Source: Phycisphaerales bacterium (lineage in GTDB: Bacteria; Planctomycetota; Phycisphaerae; Phycisphaerales; UBA1924). Taken from it: a stretch of 64,000 nucleotides of DNA. The stretch covers positions 1 through 64,000 of the forward strand of contig JADLCX010000061.1 of assembly GCA_020846975.1 (NCBI GenBank), given 5' to 3'. Numbering within the stretch: position 1 is the first letter of the stretch; each line of letters opens with the position of its first letter. A program made the translations under genes and the position numbers. This document shows, piece after piece, positions 54,001 to 63,111 of this stretch. The notes below the pieces were generated by a model. The model saw only the letters and a program-made list of their open reading frames with translations, was not told the origin of the DNA and searched no databases.

Positions 54001-54345
54001 GTGGTTCGGATCCGAATGAAGCGCATGGGTCGTCGGCACGTTCCGTTCTTTCGGATCAACGCCATCGAAAAGACCACCAAGCGGGACGGGAAGGTGCTCG
54101 AGAACCTCGGGTGGTACAACCCCACGGCCAAGGAAGAGGGCAAGCAGTTGTTCCTCAACGAGGACCGGGTGAAGCACTGGCTGAGCAAGGGCGCGCAGCC
54201 GAGCGACACGATGATGGATGTGCTGGTGAAGCGCAACCTGATCGACGGCACGGAGTGGAAGGCCGTTCGGGCTCGCCAGGCCGAGGCCCGCAAGGCGCAG
54301 GCGGCGATCGTGGCCGCGAACCCGCCGAAGGATGCGAAGAAGTAG
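54001..54345 (+). CDS. rpsP: 30S ribosomal protein S16
   Basis: A 114-residue ribosomal protein of the 30S body. MVRIRMKRMGRRHVPFFRI is the family N-terminus, followed by GKVLENLGWYNP and RVKHWLSKGAQPSDTMMDVL. It is somewhat longer than the usual 80-90 residues because of an Ala/Lys-rich C-terminal tail. GTG 54001 has AGGAG at 9-base spacing. It heads the rpsP-trmD-rplS operon. Confidence 0.96.
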   Translation: MVRIRMKRMGRRHVPFFRINAIEKTTKRDGKVLENLGWYNPTAKEEGKQLFLNEDRVKHWLSKGAQPSDTMMDVLVKRNLIDGTEWKAVRARQAEARKAQAAIVAANPPKDAKK

Positions 54346-54390
54346 GCCGCTCGCCCATCCCGAGGGCACGTTGATCGTTTGTCCCCACGA

Positions 54391-54417
54391 ACCCGCGGAT
54401 TTCCGCGGGTTTTTTCT
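54391..54417 (+). terminator. Terminator or attenuator between rpsP and trmD
   Basis: ACCCGCGG (54391-54398) and CCGCGGGT (54403-54410) form an 8-bp stem with a 4-base loop, followed by TTTTTTCTT. As it lies inside the rpsP-trmD-rplS cluster, it should lower trmD expression relative to S16. Confidence 0.85.
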
Positions 54418-54456
54418 TCACCGCGGGCACGGCGGCGTCAAGGATCGTGCGTGCCG

Positions 54457-55206
54457 ATGCGAGTAGACATCCTGACCACGTTTCCCGAGATGTTCGGCGC
54501 GGGCGCTGGGGCCGCGCTCAACTCCAGCATTCCTTCGAGGGCACGCGCTTCGGGCGCGCTCGAGTGGTACGCGACGAACATCCGCGACTACGCCACCGAC
54601 AAGCACCAGAAGACGGACGATCGTCCCTTCGGCGGCGGGCCGGGGATGGTGATGATGTGCCAGCCGGTCTGGGATGCCGTGAACGCGGTCGAGGCCATGG
54701 ACCCTCGCCCCGCGACCCGGGTGCTGCTGACGCCGCAGGGCCGGCGGCTGACCCAGGGGATCGTCGAGAGCCTGGCCGCGAAGCCCCGATTGCTGCTGAT
54801 CGCCGGTCATTACGAGGGCATCGACGAGCGTGTCATCGAGGCGCTGGCGCCGATGGAGTTGAGCATCGGAGACTACGTGCTCAGCGGAGGGGAGCTCGCG
54901 GCGATGGTTCTCATCGACGCGGCCGCGCGCCTCTTGCCGGGCGTGCTCGGCCACGAAGATTCGGCGTCACAGGATTCTTTTTCGCACGTGCCAACCGGCG
55001 CGGGGACGGCCCGGCTGCTCGACTGCCCGCACTACACCAAGCCGCGTGACTGGATGGGTAGGTCGGTTCCCGAGGTGCTCCTGAGCGGTGACCACGGAGC
55101 GATCGCCCGATGGAGATCGGAACAGCGGCGGTCTCGAACGCTCGAACGTCGGCCGGACCTCCTGGCCACCCTTCCAGACCCCGACAACGCGAGTTCCTCG
55201 GGTTGA
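54457..55206 (+). CDS. trmD: tRNA (guanine-37-N1)-methyltransferase
   Basis: TrmD methylates G37 beside the anticodon to prevent frameshifting. The 249-residue protein has the SPOUT-fold knot motifs: [13 protein letters not shown] at the N-terminus, [23 protein letters not shown] with the catalytic-region Asp, and [18 protein letters not shown] 54457 is the family start. No rimM gene lies between rpsP and trmD, unlike in E. coli. Confidence 0.96.
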   Translation: MRVDILTTFPEMFGAGAGAALNSSIPSRARASGALEWYATNIRDYATDKHQKTDDRPFGGGPGMVMMCQPVWDAVNAVEAMDPRPATRVLLTPQGRRLTQGIVESLAAKPRLLLIAGHYEGIDERVIEALAPMELSIGDYVLSGGELAAMVLIDAAARLLPGVLGHEDSASQDSFSHVPTGAGTARLLDCPHYTKPRDWMGRSVPEVLLSGDHGAIARWRSEQRRSRTLERRPDLLATLPDPDNASSSG

Positions 55207-55311
55207 ATCGGCCGGGTTCGGTGCTTAGACTTGCCCCCTTCAACCGGTCCGGCGGCTTGTGCCCGGCGGGTTGCTTCTCCCCCCTCCCCCCTCTGTCTCC
55301 GCTGGTGCCCC

Positions 55312-55707
55312 ATGCCCAAGAACGCCGTCGCCATCATCGAAGGAATCAACAAGTCGGTGCTCAAGACCGACGTGCCGAAGATGTCGATCGGCGACACGGT
55401 GAACGTGCACTTCCGCATCATCGAGGGCGAGAAGGAGCGCGTGCAGGTGTTCCAGGGCGTCCTGATCTCCCGAACCGGGCGCGGCGTCAACGAGATGCTG
55501 ACGGTCCGCCGTATCGTCGAGGAGATGGGCGTCGAGCGCATCTTCCCGCTCAACTCGCCGCGGGTCGCGAAGTACGAGGTCGTTCGCCAGGGCGACGCCC
55601 GTCGGGCCAAGCTCTACTACCTGCGTGACCGCATCGGCAAGAGCCGCCGGCTGCGTGATCGCCGTCGCGGCCTGAAGGATGCCGCGCAGACGACTTCGGC
55701 CGCCTGA
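55312..55707 (+). CDS. rplS: 50S ribosomal protein L19
   Basis: A 131-residue ribosomal protein at the 30S-50S interface. Recognisable blocks are IGDTVNVHFRIIEGEKERVQ, FQGVLISRTGRGVNEMLTVR, GVERIFPLNSPRV and AKLYYLRDRIGKSRRLRD. It is the last gene of the rpsP-trmD-rplS cluster and is followed by a terminator. Confidence 0.96.
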   Translation: MPKNAVAIIEGINKSVLKTDVPKMSIGDTVNVHFRIIEGEKERVQVFQGVLISRTGRGVNEMLTVRRIVEEMGVERIFPLNSPRVAKYEVVRQGDARRAKLYYLRDRIGKSRRLRDRRRGLKDAAQTTSAA

Positions 55708-55738
55708 GCGGTCGAACCATCCAACCGTCCCGTTCATG

Positions 55739-55768
55739 CGACCCCGTGCCGAGAGCCGGGGTCGTTTT
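55739..55768 (+). terminator. Terminator after rplS
   Basis: CGACCCCG (55739-55746) pairs with CGGGGTCG (55757-55764) around a 10-base loop, followed by TTTT. It lies 31 bp after the rplS stop. Confidence 0.75.
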
Positions 55769-55799
55769 CGTTTCGGGCGATGCGTCGGTATGCTTGGTG

Positions 55800-56852
55800 A
55801 TGCGAGCACTCGTCATCACCGGGCAGACACCGACGGACAAGGCGGTCGCGGACAGCGTCCGATTGCAGAACGATTGGCCGGAACCGGGCCCGCCGGAGCA
55901 CGGGGAGGTGATGGTGCGCACGCTGGCCAGCGCGCTCAACCACCTGGACCTGTGGGTGGGTCATGGCGTTCCGGGTCTGAACCTGACGTATCCGCGCGTG
56001 TCGGGCTCGGATGCGTGCGGTGTGGTCGAGGCGATCGGACCCGGTGTTGATGGGTCTTGGATCGGGAAGCGCGTGATCCTGAACGCGGCGTCGGACGTCT
56101 CGCCCCTGCCGAGGCCGGGCGATGCGCCGGGGGGCTCGCTTTCCCCGCAGTATGAACTGATCGGGGAGCACCACCACGGCACGATGGCCGAACGGTTTGT
56201 CGCGCCGGTCACGGGCCTGGCCATCGTGGGGGACGATCGGGATCCGGTTGAATCGGCGGCGTTCGGGCTTACGTTCCTGACGGCGTATTCGATGATGGTC
56301 GGAAAGGCGGGGCTGCGTCCGGGGCAACCGGTTCTGGTGACCGGCATTGGGGGCGGCGTGGCCCTGGCCGCGCTGGCGATCGCGCGGCACATGGGCTGTC
56401 CGGTCGCGGTGACCAGCCGGCATCAATGGAAGCTGGATCGGGCGAAGGAACTCGGCGCCTCGCTTGGCGTGCTCGACACGGGTGATGACTGGTCGAAGCC
56501 CGTGCGCGCGTGGACCGGGGGGCGCGGCGTCAACCTGGCCGTGGATTCATCCGGCAAGGCGACGCACATCAAGTGCATCAAGAGCCTGGCGCGAGGCGGG
56601 GCGTACGTGACGCCGGGGTGCACGTCGGGGCACGACGCGACCACCGACTTGGCGAGGATCTTCTGGAACCAGTTGCGGATTCTCGGCTCGACGATGGGAT
56701 CGAGCGCGGAGTTCGGCGAGATCGCCGCGCTGTACCGGGAGAGGAAGATCGGCCCGGTGGTGGATCAGGTGTTCGCGGCGGAGGAGGGCGCGAAGGCGTA
56801 CGCGCGGCTGGAATCGGCGGAGCAGTTCGGGAAGGTGGTGGTGCGGTGGTGA
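55800..56852 (+). CDS. Medium-chain (zinc-type) dehydrogenase/quinone oxidoreductase-like protein
   Basis: A 350-residue member of the MDR family. The catalytic domain has NHLDLWVGHG and GSDACGVVEAIGPG; the Rossmann domain has VLVTGIGGGVALAALAIARH for NAD(P) binding. The four-Cys structural-zinc loop of classical alcohol dehydrogenases is absent and replaced by a Pro/Asp-rich segment before GEHHHGTMAERF. The reaction is therefore probably NADPH-dependent reduction of a quinone or enone, but this is inferred from family. A terminator precedes it. Confidence 0.85.
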   Translation: MRALVITGQTPTDKAVADSVRLQNDWPEPGPPEHGEVMVRTLASALNHLDLWVGHGVPGLNLTYPRVSGSDACGVVEAIGPGVDGSWIGKRVILNAASDVSPLPRPGDAPGGSLSPQYELIGEHHHGTMAERFVAPVTGLAIVGDDRDPVESAAFGLTFLTAYSMMVGKAGLRPGQPVLVTGIGGGVALAALAIARHMGCPVAVTSRHQWKLDRAKELGASLGVLDTGDDWSKPVRAWTGGRGVNLAVDSSGKATHIKCIKSLARGGAYVTPGCTSGHDATTDLARIFWNQLRILGSTMGSSAEFGEIAALYRERKIGPVVDQVFAAEEGAKAYARLESAEQFGKVVVRW

Positions 56853-56888
56853 GCGAGCCCGCGTTGTGAGCAGAAGCGGATTCGCTTC

Positions 56889-57032
56889 GGACAACACGGA
56901 GGTCGCAGAGGTTGCTCAGAGTGCGCAGAGGGAGAGAGCGAGGGAAGGACAGACAGAAACAAGCAGTCCTCAGCTCGACTTCGGTTTTTCTTCGGAGGTC
57001 TCCGCGTGGCCTCGGCGAACTCCGCGTTGTCC
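56889..57032. repeat. Inverted-repeat element bounded by GGACAAC and GTTGTCC, copy 2
   Basis: A 144-bp segment whose ends are imperfect inverted repeats of 33 bp (56889-56921 and 57000-57032, about 25 of 33 positions match). The arms read GGACAACACGGAGGTCGC and the reverse of GCGAACTCCGCGTTGTCC. The same boundary sequence occurs at 19076-19183. The interior includes degenerate CAGAG-type motifs. It ends 4 bp before the stop codon of the PEP-CTERM gene. Confidence 0.65.
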
Positions 57033-57035
57033 GAC

Positions 57036-57689
57036 TCACCGCGTCCGCCGCCGGCGGAGCAGCCCGAGGCCCGCGAGCATACAGGCGATCGCGCCGGGCT
57101 CGGGCACCTCGACGATCTGGTTCTGGGCGTCGGGGTTCTCCAGCACTCGGAGCGCGGGCAGATCGCGGAGCGCGGTGGTGGTGCTCAGGCCGGTGAGCCA
57201 TTCCTGCGCGAGTGTGGCCGCGGGGCTGCTCGCGAGGCGGAAGGCACCGTCGCTCACGGTTCGATCGGCGTCGTAGCGGAGTTCCCACAGGGCGAGCTGG
57301 AAGGCCGCGTTGCCGGTGGGCGTGTCGGTTTGACTGATCCTGGTCGCCCAGAGCGATTGGATCGCGGCCTGGGCATCGGCGGACAGTCCGGCCTGCTCCA
57401 GGGTGCGGACCTGGAAGGTGATGTCGCGTCCCGATCGCACGCCCTGATCGAGTTCGATGCAGAAACTGCGGAACGCCCGGGGGATGGTCGCATCAACGCC
57501 CGGCGTGGTGGAGTCGCTCCGGGTCCATTGGAAGTCCACCGTGTTGACATCGCCGGTGATCGGACCGTTGTTGACGCGGACGGTGACGGACTGGTCGTAA
57601 CTGAACCTCGCGGTGACGGTGTCGGCGCTGGCCGCGCCGGCCGCGAGCATGGGGGTGAGGATGATGGCGAGGGCGGTGGTGGGTTTCAT
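57036..57689 (-). CDS. Exported PEP-CTERM protein, function unknown
   Basis: A 217-residue exported protein with a signal peptide (about 1-22) and a canonical PEP-CTERM tail, VPEPGA, hydrophobic stretch, RRRR. The body has FCIELDQGVRSGRDITFQVR and GNAAFQLALWELRYD, a pattern seen in other exported planctomycete and proteobacterial PEP-CTERM proteins with a surface-domain role. ATG 57689 has GGAG about 8 bases upstream. It is the only one of the four such proteins here with the exact PEP triplet. Confidence 0.88.
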   Translation of the reverse strand: MKPTTALAIILTPMLAAGAASADTVTARFSYDQSVTVRVNNGPITGDVNTVDFQWTRSDSTTPGVDATIPRAFRSFCIELDQGVRSGRDITFQVRTLEQAGLSADAQAAIQSLWATRISQTDTPTGNAAFQLALWELRYDADRTVSDGAFRLASSPAATLAQEWLTGLSTTTALRDLPALRVLENPDAQNQIVEVPEPGAIACMLAGLGLLRRRRTR

Positions 57690-57921
57690 GGCCGTACTCC
57701 GTTCTTGATGCACGCGGCGGGGCGAGGTGGAACCGTGCTCGGACGCGGGCGATGTGCTTCAAGCATGCCGCGGCCGGAGCGAGCGGCATCGGTTGCGCCC
57801 GGTAAGCGGCGCTTGGCTGGTGGGTGTGCGCGGGCGCGGCTGAGAACGGCGTGAAAGTCGGGAACCGCTGCCGTGTGCGCGCCCGTGCGACGAGACTTAT
57901 CGGGTCGGCGATGGCGCCTGG

Positions 57922-59451
57922 TTATTGCGCGGTCGCGCTGGGGTTGGCCGCGTCCGCCTCACGGATGCGAGCGATGGTCGCGGTGGTGCTGCGGCCCGAG
58001 ACCATGTCGAGCAGCACCAGGCGGCCGCCGTAACTGGCGACGGTCGGCGCTTCGGGCACCTGCGCGGCGGTGTATTCCGCGCCCTTGACCACCAAGTCGG
58101 GCTTGATCGCGAGGATCGCGCGGTCGGCGGTGTCTTCGTCGAAGATGACGACCGCGCCGACACACCCGAGTTCGGCGAGCACCGCGGCCCGGTCGTGCTG
58201 GCTGTTGACCGGTCGGAGCGGGTCCTTGTGGGCTTTCAGCCGCCTCACCGAGCGGTCGCTGTTGACGGCCACGACCAGGAAGTCGCCGAGTTCGGCCGCG
58301 CGTCGCAGCATCGTGGTGTGGCCGGTGTGGAGCACATCGAAGCACCCGTTGGCGAAGACGATCTTGCGTCCTTCGCTCCGCAGGGCCGCGGCCTCGATGA
58401 CGGCTTGTTCGAGCGTTCGGACCTTGCCGGAAGAGCCGGACTCGGGCCGTTCCCGCATCAGACACTCGCGGTGGATGCGCTCGATGGGCATCGGGACGAC
58501 GCCGAACACCTCGACCTCGAGGCCCGCCGCGGCGTTGGCGAAGCGAACGGCATCGTGCCAGCCGATCCCGTTGGCGCGGGCCGCGGCGAGCGCGGCGAGC
58601 ACCATGTCGCCCGCGCCGGTAACGTCGTAGACCTGGCGGGCGAAGGTCGGCACGACGGTGGGGGAGCCGTTGCGTTCGAGGAGCAGGCAGCCGTGCTTGT
58701 CGAGCGTGACGATCGAGGCTTCGAGGTCGAGATCGTTGAGCAACTGGCGCGCGATCGGGGCGAACTGTTCCGGGCTGGCCTCGGGGGGGAGCCTGTCTCC
58801 GGTGGCGCCGGTGGCCTCGGTGCGGTTGGGCGTGATCGCGCTGGCGCCGCGGTAACGCGCGTAGTCCTCGATCGCCGCGGGATCGACCAGCACCGGCACG
58901 CCGGCTCGCTTCGCGGCGGCGATCACGGCCGCGCAGAGTTCCGGCGAGCAAACGCCCTTGTTGTAGTCCTCGATGCACACGACATCGGCGCTGGGCAGGA
59001 GGCGTTCGACATGGGCGACGGCCTGCGAGACCGCCGCGCGGGGGAGGGGCTCGCGCGATTCATGGTCCACGCGGAACATCTTCTGCGGGTGGCGATGCTG
59101 CGCCAGGCCGATCAGCGATCGTTTGACCGTGGTCGGACGCGCTGGATCAGTGACCAAGCCCTCGGCATCGACGCTTGCGGCCGCGAGAGCGGAGCGGAGA
59201 AGGTCGGCCTCGCGGTCATCACCGGTCACGCCGACGGCGAACACCCGGCCGCGCATGGCGATCAGGTCCAGACAGACATTGGCCGCGCCGCCGGGGCGGT
59301 CCTCGGTGCGTTGCGCGTGCAGCACCGGCACGGGCGCTTCAGGGGAGAGCCGGTCGGCGTTGCCATACACGAGCTGGTCGAGCATGAAGTCGCCGACGAC
59401 GATCGCCGTGAAGGGCTTCCAGTTGGTCAGGTGTTGGAGGAGTGGCGACAT
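57922..59451 (-). CDS. hldE: Bifunctional heptose-7-phosphate kinase/heptose-1-phosphate adenylyltransferase
   Basis: HldE makes ADP-heptose for the LPS inner core. The 509-residue protein has an N-terminal ribokinase-type domain (to about 330) with GGAANVCLDL and the anion-hole/catalytic DVTGAGDM, and a C-terminal nucleotidyltransferase domain with FANGCFDVLHTGH. Fusion of both domains is the E. coli-type arrangement. The pairing with lpxK upstream supports an LPS outer membrane. Confidence 0.95.
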   Translation of the reverse strand: MSPLLQHLTNWKPFTAIVVGDFMLDQLVYGNADRLSPEAPVPVLHAQRTEDRPGGAANVCLDLIAMRGRVFAVGVTGDDREADLLRSALAAASVDAEGLVTDPARPTTVKRSLIGLAQHRHPQKMFRVDHESREPLPRAAVSQAVAHVERLLPSADVVCIEDYNKGVCSPELCAAVIAAAKRAGVPVLVDPAAIEDYARYRGASAITPNRTEATGATGDRLPPEASPEQFAPIARQLLNDLDLEASIVTLDKHGCLLLERNGSPTVVPTFARQVYDVTGAGDMVLAALAAARANGIGWHDAVRFANAAAGLEVEVFGVVPMPIERIHRECLMRERPESGSSGKVRTLEQAVIEAAALRSEGRKIVFANGCFDVLHTGHTTMLRRAAELGDFLVVAVNSDRSVRRLKAHKDPLRPVNSQHDRAAVLAELGCVGAVVIFDEDTADRAILAIKPDLVVKGAEYTAAQVPEAPTVASYGGRLVLLDMVSGRSTTATIARIREADAANPSATAQ

Positions 59452-59486
59452 TGGGCGTCGGAGTTTATGCAGGAATCGAGCGTCGT

Positions 59487-60620
59487 TCAGCGGGCGCAGG
59501 CTCCGAGCACGGCCCGGTCGAGGGCACCGCCGCCACGATCAAAGGCCAGCGCCAGGTGCGGACGCGCGATCGGGATGCCGTGGAACTCGGCCGATGGCAC
59601 GCGCCGGAGCTTCGACCAGTCCTTGTCGGTGATGACGATGGCGTCGGCCCGCGATCGTTGGGCAAGGTGGGCGAGGGCGCGCACGGTTCTGGGGTCGTAG
59701 GGGTGGTGGTCGCGGAGGATCAAGGTGTCGATGAGTTCGCCGCGGTTCGAGGAATCGGCGCCGAGGGTCGTGCGCAGGGAGTGAAGGAACCCCTCGGGGT
59801 TGCCGATCGCGCAGCTCGCGACCACGCGCTTGCCGAGCAGCCAGTCGAGGGGCACGAGCCGCTCGCCGTCGCCTTCACGGATCGGCTGGCCGCGGAGCCA
59901 GAGCCCGGTCCATGTGTGGCGGGCGACCGCCTCGACCGGGCGCCCTCCTCGGATCGCGGTGATCCGCCGATCGAGTTCGAGGAGCGCGGCGGCATCCGCC
60001 AGTTCCGCGTGTGTGAGAACGACCAGCGAAGCCCGGCGGAGGCTCTCGGCCGGCTCGCGCTGCCAACCCGCGGGCAGCAACCGATCGTTGAAGGGCGAGC
60101 GCGAAGCGTCGATGAGCACGATGTCCAGGTCGCGCGCGATTCGCCGGTGCTGAAAGCCGTCGTCGAGCACGATGCAGTTCGGACGGGTGGCGGCTGGGTC
60201 GGAGTTCAGCCGCGCGCGGATGCCCGCGGACCGATCGGGCTGCGCGACGATCGGAAGGTCGGGGAAGGTGCGTCGATACGCATCGGTCTCGTCGGGCGCG
60301 TGCTCGCGGTCGCCATGACGACGCCGGCCATACCCGCGCATGGCGATGCACGGCCGCAGGCCGGCTCGCAGCAGGGCGCCGACGACGTGCGCGACCATGG
60401 GCGACTTGCCCGTGCCGCCCACGGAGAGGTTGCCGATGCTGATGACCGGTACGTCGAAGCGGGTGACGGACTCGCCCGCATCGAAGTTCCGGTTACGGCG
60501 ATTGATCGCGGCCCGGTAGAACGGTTCGAGCAGCCGTCCCCACACGCCCGGCAGCGGTGGGGGAGCGGCGTGCCCGGAGCGCGGAAGGGGCGCATCCGCT
60601 GGGCCGGATTCAGGCGCCAC
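59487..60620 (-). CDS. lpxK: Tetraacyldisaccharide 4'-kinase
   Basis: LpxK phosphorylates the 4' position of the lipid A disaccharide at the inner membrane. The 377-residue protein begins with an unstructured Pro-rich stretch, then WGRLLEPFYRAAINRRN, the P-loop GGTGKS (68-73), RGYGRR, and DDGFQHRR. GTG 60620 overlaps the preceding gene's stop by 11 bp. An in-frame upstream start at 60767 would add 49 atypical residues and is less likely. hldE follows 35 bp downstream. Confidence 0.9.
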   Translation of the reverse strand: MAPESGPADAPLPRSGHAAPPPLPGVWGRLLEPFYRAAINRRNRNFDAGESVTRFDVPVISIGNLSVGGTGKSPMVAHVVGALLRAGLRPCIAMRGYGRRRHGDREHAPDETDAYRRTFPDLPIVAQPDRSAGIRARLNSDPAATRPNCIVLDDGFQHRRIARDLDIVLIDASRSPFNDRLLPAGWQREPAESLRRASLVVLTHAELADAAALLELDRRITAIRGGRPVEAVARHTWTGLWLRGQPIREGDGERLVPLDWLLGKRVVASCAIGNPEGFLHSLRTTLGADSSNRGELIDTLILRDHHPYDPRTVRALAHLAQRSRADAIVITDKDWSKLRRVPSAEFHGIPIARPHLALAFDRGGGALDRAVLGACAR

Positions 60621-61089
60621 GCCGGGTGTCCTGGGCGGGCGCGGCCCGAACAGCCGGGGCGCCCGATGGTGCGTGCCGCTTGGCCAGGTCTTGCGCGAGG
60701 TTGTTGCGCATCTCGCGGCGAAGCTGTCTGCGCACCCGGAATCCACCGAGAACCGTGTGGACCGCATCGGCGCCGGCGAGCGCGATCACGATGCCCACCA
60801 GTCCGATGATCGACAGCCAGACGATCAGGAACTCCCTCGCCGCGGCGGGGTCGGTCGAGGGTGACTCGACGACCGTGGCCATTCCGAGGGCGTACGCCAT
60901 GAGCGCGGTCACCACCAGCATGAGCAGGCCATTGACGACGCGGATGCGTCGGCGGTGGAGCGGGAGTTCGCTCTGGTGAACGGCCAGGACGTGCGTGGCA
61001 ACCACCAGCAGCGTGAGCACCGCGATGGGCAGAACGATCCAGGCCGGCAGAATCGTGGTGCTGGCCAGATTGCCGATCGCGTTGGGCAT
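60610..61089 (-). CDS. Small integral membrane protein of unknown function
   Basis: A 159-residue protein with three hydrophobic segments (about 13-36, 51-73, 88-108) and a basic C-terminal cytoplasmic tail (RVRRQLRREMRNNLAQDL). No family is recognised. It overlaps the lpxK start, so it is co-translated with the LPS genes. It may support envelope assembly, but that is inferred from neighbourhood only. Confidence 0.75.
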   Translation of the reverse strand: MPNAIGNLASTTILPAWIVLPIAVLTLLVVATHVLAVHQSELPLHRRRIRVVNGLLMLVVTALMAYALGMATVVESPSTDPAAAREFLIVWLSIIGLVGIVIALAGADAVHTVLGGFRVRRQLRREMRNNLAQDLAKRHAPSGAPAVRAAPAQDTRRGA

Positions 61090-61149
61090 GGGCAGACTTT
61101 ATCCACGGCCCCGGCCCCCAACCGGGGCAACTCTTGCGTTCGATCGCGT

Positions 61150-61827
61150 TCAAGATCGGCCAAACGCGTCCAGCCGCGACACCAGTTGACGCATCGGCAG
61201 GCCCATGATGGTGCCGGGGTCGCCCTCGAACCGGATCGGCCAGCCGGCGGCCAACCGCTCCGCGAGGTTGTAGGCCCCGGCCTTTCCTTGCCAGGCTCCC
61301 GACCGGAGGTAGGCCGCTACCGCGTCATCGGAGACCTCGCCGACCGTCACCTCGGCACGGTCCGTGAAGATCTCGCGGCGTCCGGTCGCGGCATCGAGCA
61401 TGGCGACACCCGTGAGCACCGAGTGCGAGCCGTTGATGAGCCGCCGCAGGATGCGCTCGGCGTCGGCGGCGTCGCGGGGCTGGCCGATGATCTGGCCGTC
61501 ATCGAGCACGATCGTGTCGGCGCCGATGATCACGGCGGGCTCGGCGCTGCCGGTGTGAGGCCTGGTTTCGGCGCGTTTCGACGCGGCGGCGGCCGCCTTG
61601 AGGTAGGCCAGGGCGGCCACCCACTGATCCGCGGCCACGGCCCCCGGCTGAAGGTGGGCGTCATCAACACCCGAATCGATGACTTCGTGCGCAATCCCCG
61701 CGCTGGCCAGCAGATCACGCCGGCGCGGAGACCTGCTCGCAAGGAGCACCCGTGCGGCGCGGCGTGCGGGAATCGGTTCGTTCCCCCGTCCAACACCGGA
61801 GCCGTGGCTCGGCCGCCTCGCGTCCAT
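61150..61827 (-). CDS. maf: Maf-family nucleotide pyrophosphatase
   Basis: Maf proteins hydrolyse noncanonical or specific nucleoside triphosphates (dTTP, UTP, CTP or modified forms) to monophosphates. LLASRSPRRRDLL is the N-terminal signature, followed by the GADTIV motif and GQPRDAADAERIL. The C-terminus has KAGAYNLAERLA and PGTIMGLPM. The 225-residue form starts at ATG 61827, with GGAGG at 5-base spacing. A longer frame to 61914 exists. Its stop lies 60 bp before the membrane protein gene. Confidence 0.9.
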   Translation of the reverse strand: MDARRPSHGSGVGRGNEPIPARRAARVLLASRSPRRRDLLASAGIAHEVIDSGVDDAHLQPGAVAADQWVAALAYLKAAAAASKRAETRPHTGSAEPAVIIGADTIVLDDGQIIGQPRDAADAERILRRLINGSHSVLTGVAMLDAATGRREIFTDRAEVTVGEVSDDAVAAYLRSGAWQGKAGAYNLAERLAAGWPIRFEGDPGTIMGLPMRQLVSRLDAFGRS

Positions 61828-62145
61828 CATCGCCTCCGCCTTTGCCTCCGCCTTCATCGTTGCGCAGCTCGAATCGGCGCCTCTCAGTTCGGACTCGTAG
61901 CAGATCATGACCATGCCCCCTGTTTGGGATTCGGAACTCTCGGGTTGCGTGGGAACAGGAGCGGCGAGTCATGGCCGAAGGGGAAGCGGTGTCTCCCCAA
62001 TCTCTCTATCTCCAGCCCGCGGTATCCAGCCTGTATCCAGCGATGCGAGGCGGGGCCACGCATCCAACCTGACGCGCCACTATGATCGGTCCGTCGCTCG
62101 AACGTGATGGAATGATCGAGTGTTGCCGAGCGATACCAACCACCT
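61828..62145. other. 318-bp divergent region between maf and the amidase gene
   Basis: Promoters for both genes should lie here. The maf frame remains open to 61914. I see no hairpin with a T-run, no clear -10/-35 pair and no small gene. Confidence 0.35.
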
Positions 62146-62952
62146 ATGCGCGCCCACCTCGTTCAGTTCGACATCCAATGGGAAAGCAAACCGGCGAATC
62201 GGCGTCGGGTTGAGCAACTCCTTGCCGACACCCAGATCAACGCGGGCGACCTGATCGTCTTGCCGGAGATGTTCGATACGGGCTTTTCGTTCAACACGGC
62301 CGCAACCGCCGACCAGGACGGCGGTACGCTGGAGTTCCTCCTCGGGCTGGCCGCGCGCACGGGCGCGACGGTGCACGGCTCTCGCACGACGATCGGGGCC
62401 GACGGACGCGGCCGAAACATGGCGACGGTGACGGCTTCGCGCGGGGCGGGAACGGGGCTGCTGTGTGAGTACGCGAAGATCCATCCGTTTTCGCTCGGGC
62501 GACCGAGCGAGTCGGAGCACTTTGCCCCGGGCGAAGAAGTCCTGACCTATCCGTGGGGCGATGCGCGGGTCTGTCCGGCCATCTGCTACGACTTGAGGTT
62601 TCCGGAGTTGTTTCGGCGCGGACTGCTCGCCGGGGCGGAGGTGTTCGCCATCGGGTCCAACTGGCCCAGCACCCGCGAGTTTCATCGCCGCACGCTCAGC
62701 ATCGCGCGGGCGATCGAGAACCAGGCGTTCGTGCTCAGCGTGAACCGGTGCGGCCGGGACCTCTCTCTGGAGTATCCCGGCGGGACACTGGCCATCAGCC
62801 CTCGCGGAGAGGTCCTGGGGCAACTGGAGGCCCAGGAAGCCGTCCTGAGCGTGGCCATCGATTTGGCTGACCTGCGGCGGTGGCGTGGGGTGTTTCCCGC
62901 GTGGAAAGACCATCGACTGCTGGGCTCGTCGCCCCCCATTGTGGGTGAGTAA
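62146..62952 (+). CDS. Carbon-nitrogen hydrolase, omega-amidase/nitrilase type
   Basis: A 268-residue member of the nitrilase superfamily. The catalytic triad is visible: Glu41 in PEMFDTGF, Lys111 in YAKIHPF and Cys147 in CYDLRFPELFR. These motifs are closest to YafV/Nit2-type omega-amidases, which hydrolyse alpha-ketoglutaramate and similar small amides. The ATG at 62146 begins the family N-terminus. The gene is divergent from maf. Confidence 0.92.
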   Translation: MRAHLVQFDIQWESKPANRRRVEQLLADTQINAGDLIVLPEMFDTGFSFNTAATADQDGGTLEFLLGLAARTGATVHGSRTTIGADGRGRNMATVTASRGAGTGLLCEYAKIHPFSLGRPSESEHFAPGEEVLTYPWGDARVCPAICYDLRFPELFRRGLLAGAEVFAIGSNWPSTREFHRRTLSIARAIENQAFVLSVNRCGRDLSLEYPGGTLAISPRGEVLGQLEAQEAVLSVAIDLADLRRWRGVFPAWKDHRLLGSSPPIVGE

Positions 62953-63111
62953 GCAGGAGTCGGTCCGAAAACTGGCCGCGCGTCCGGCAAGGCCGATCCA
63001 GAGCCAACCACGGCCCGTCCGTGCGGGAGGTTGCACTGGTCGATGTGGGTCGAGACGGCGATACCGAGAACACACGAAGGCGACGCACTCGCACCCATCG
63101 GGAGTTTCGCG

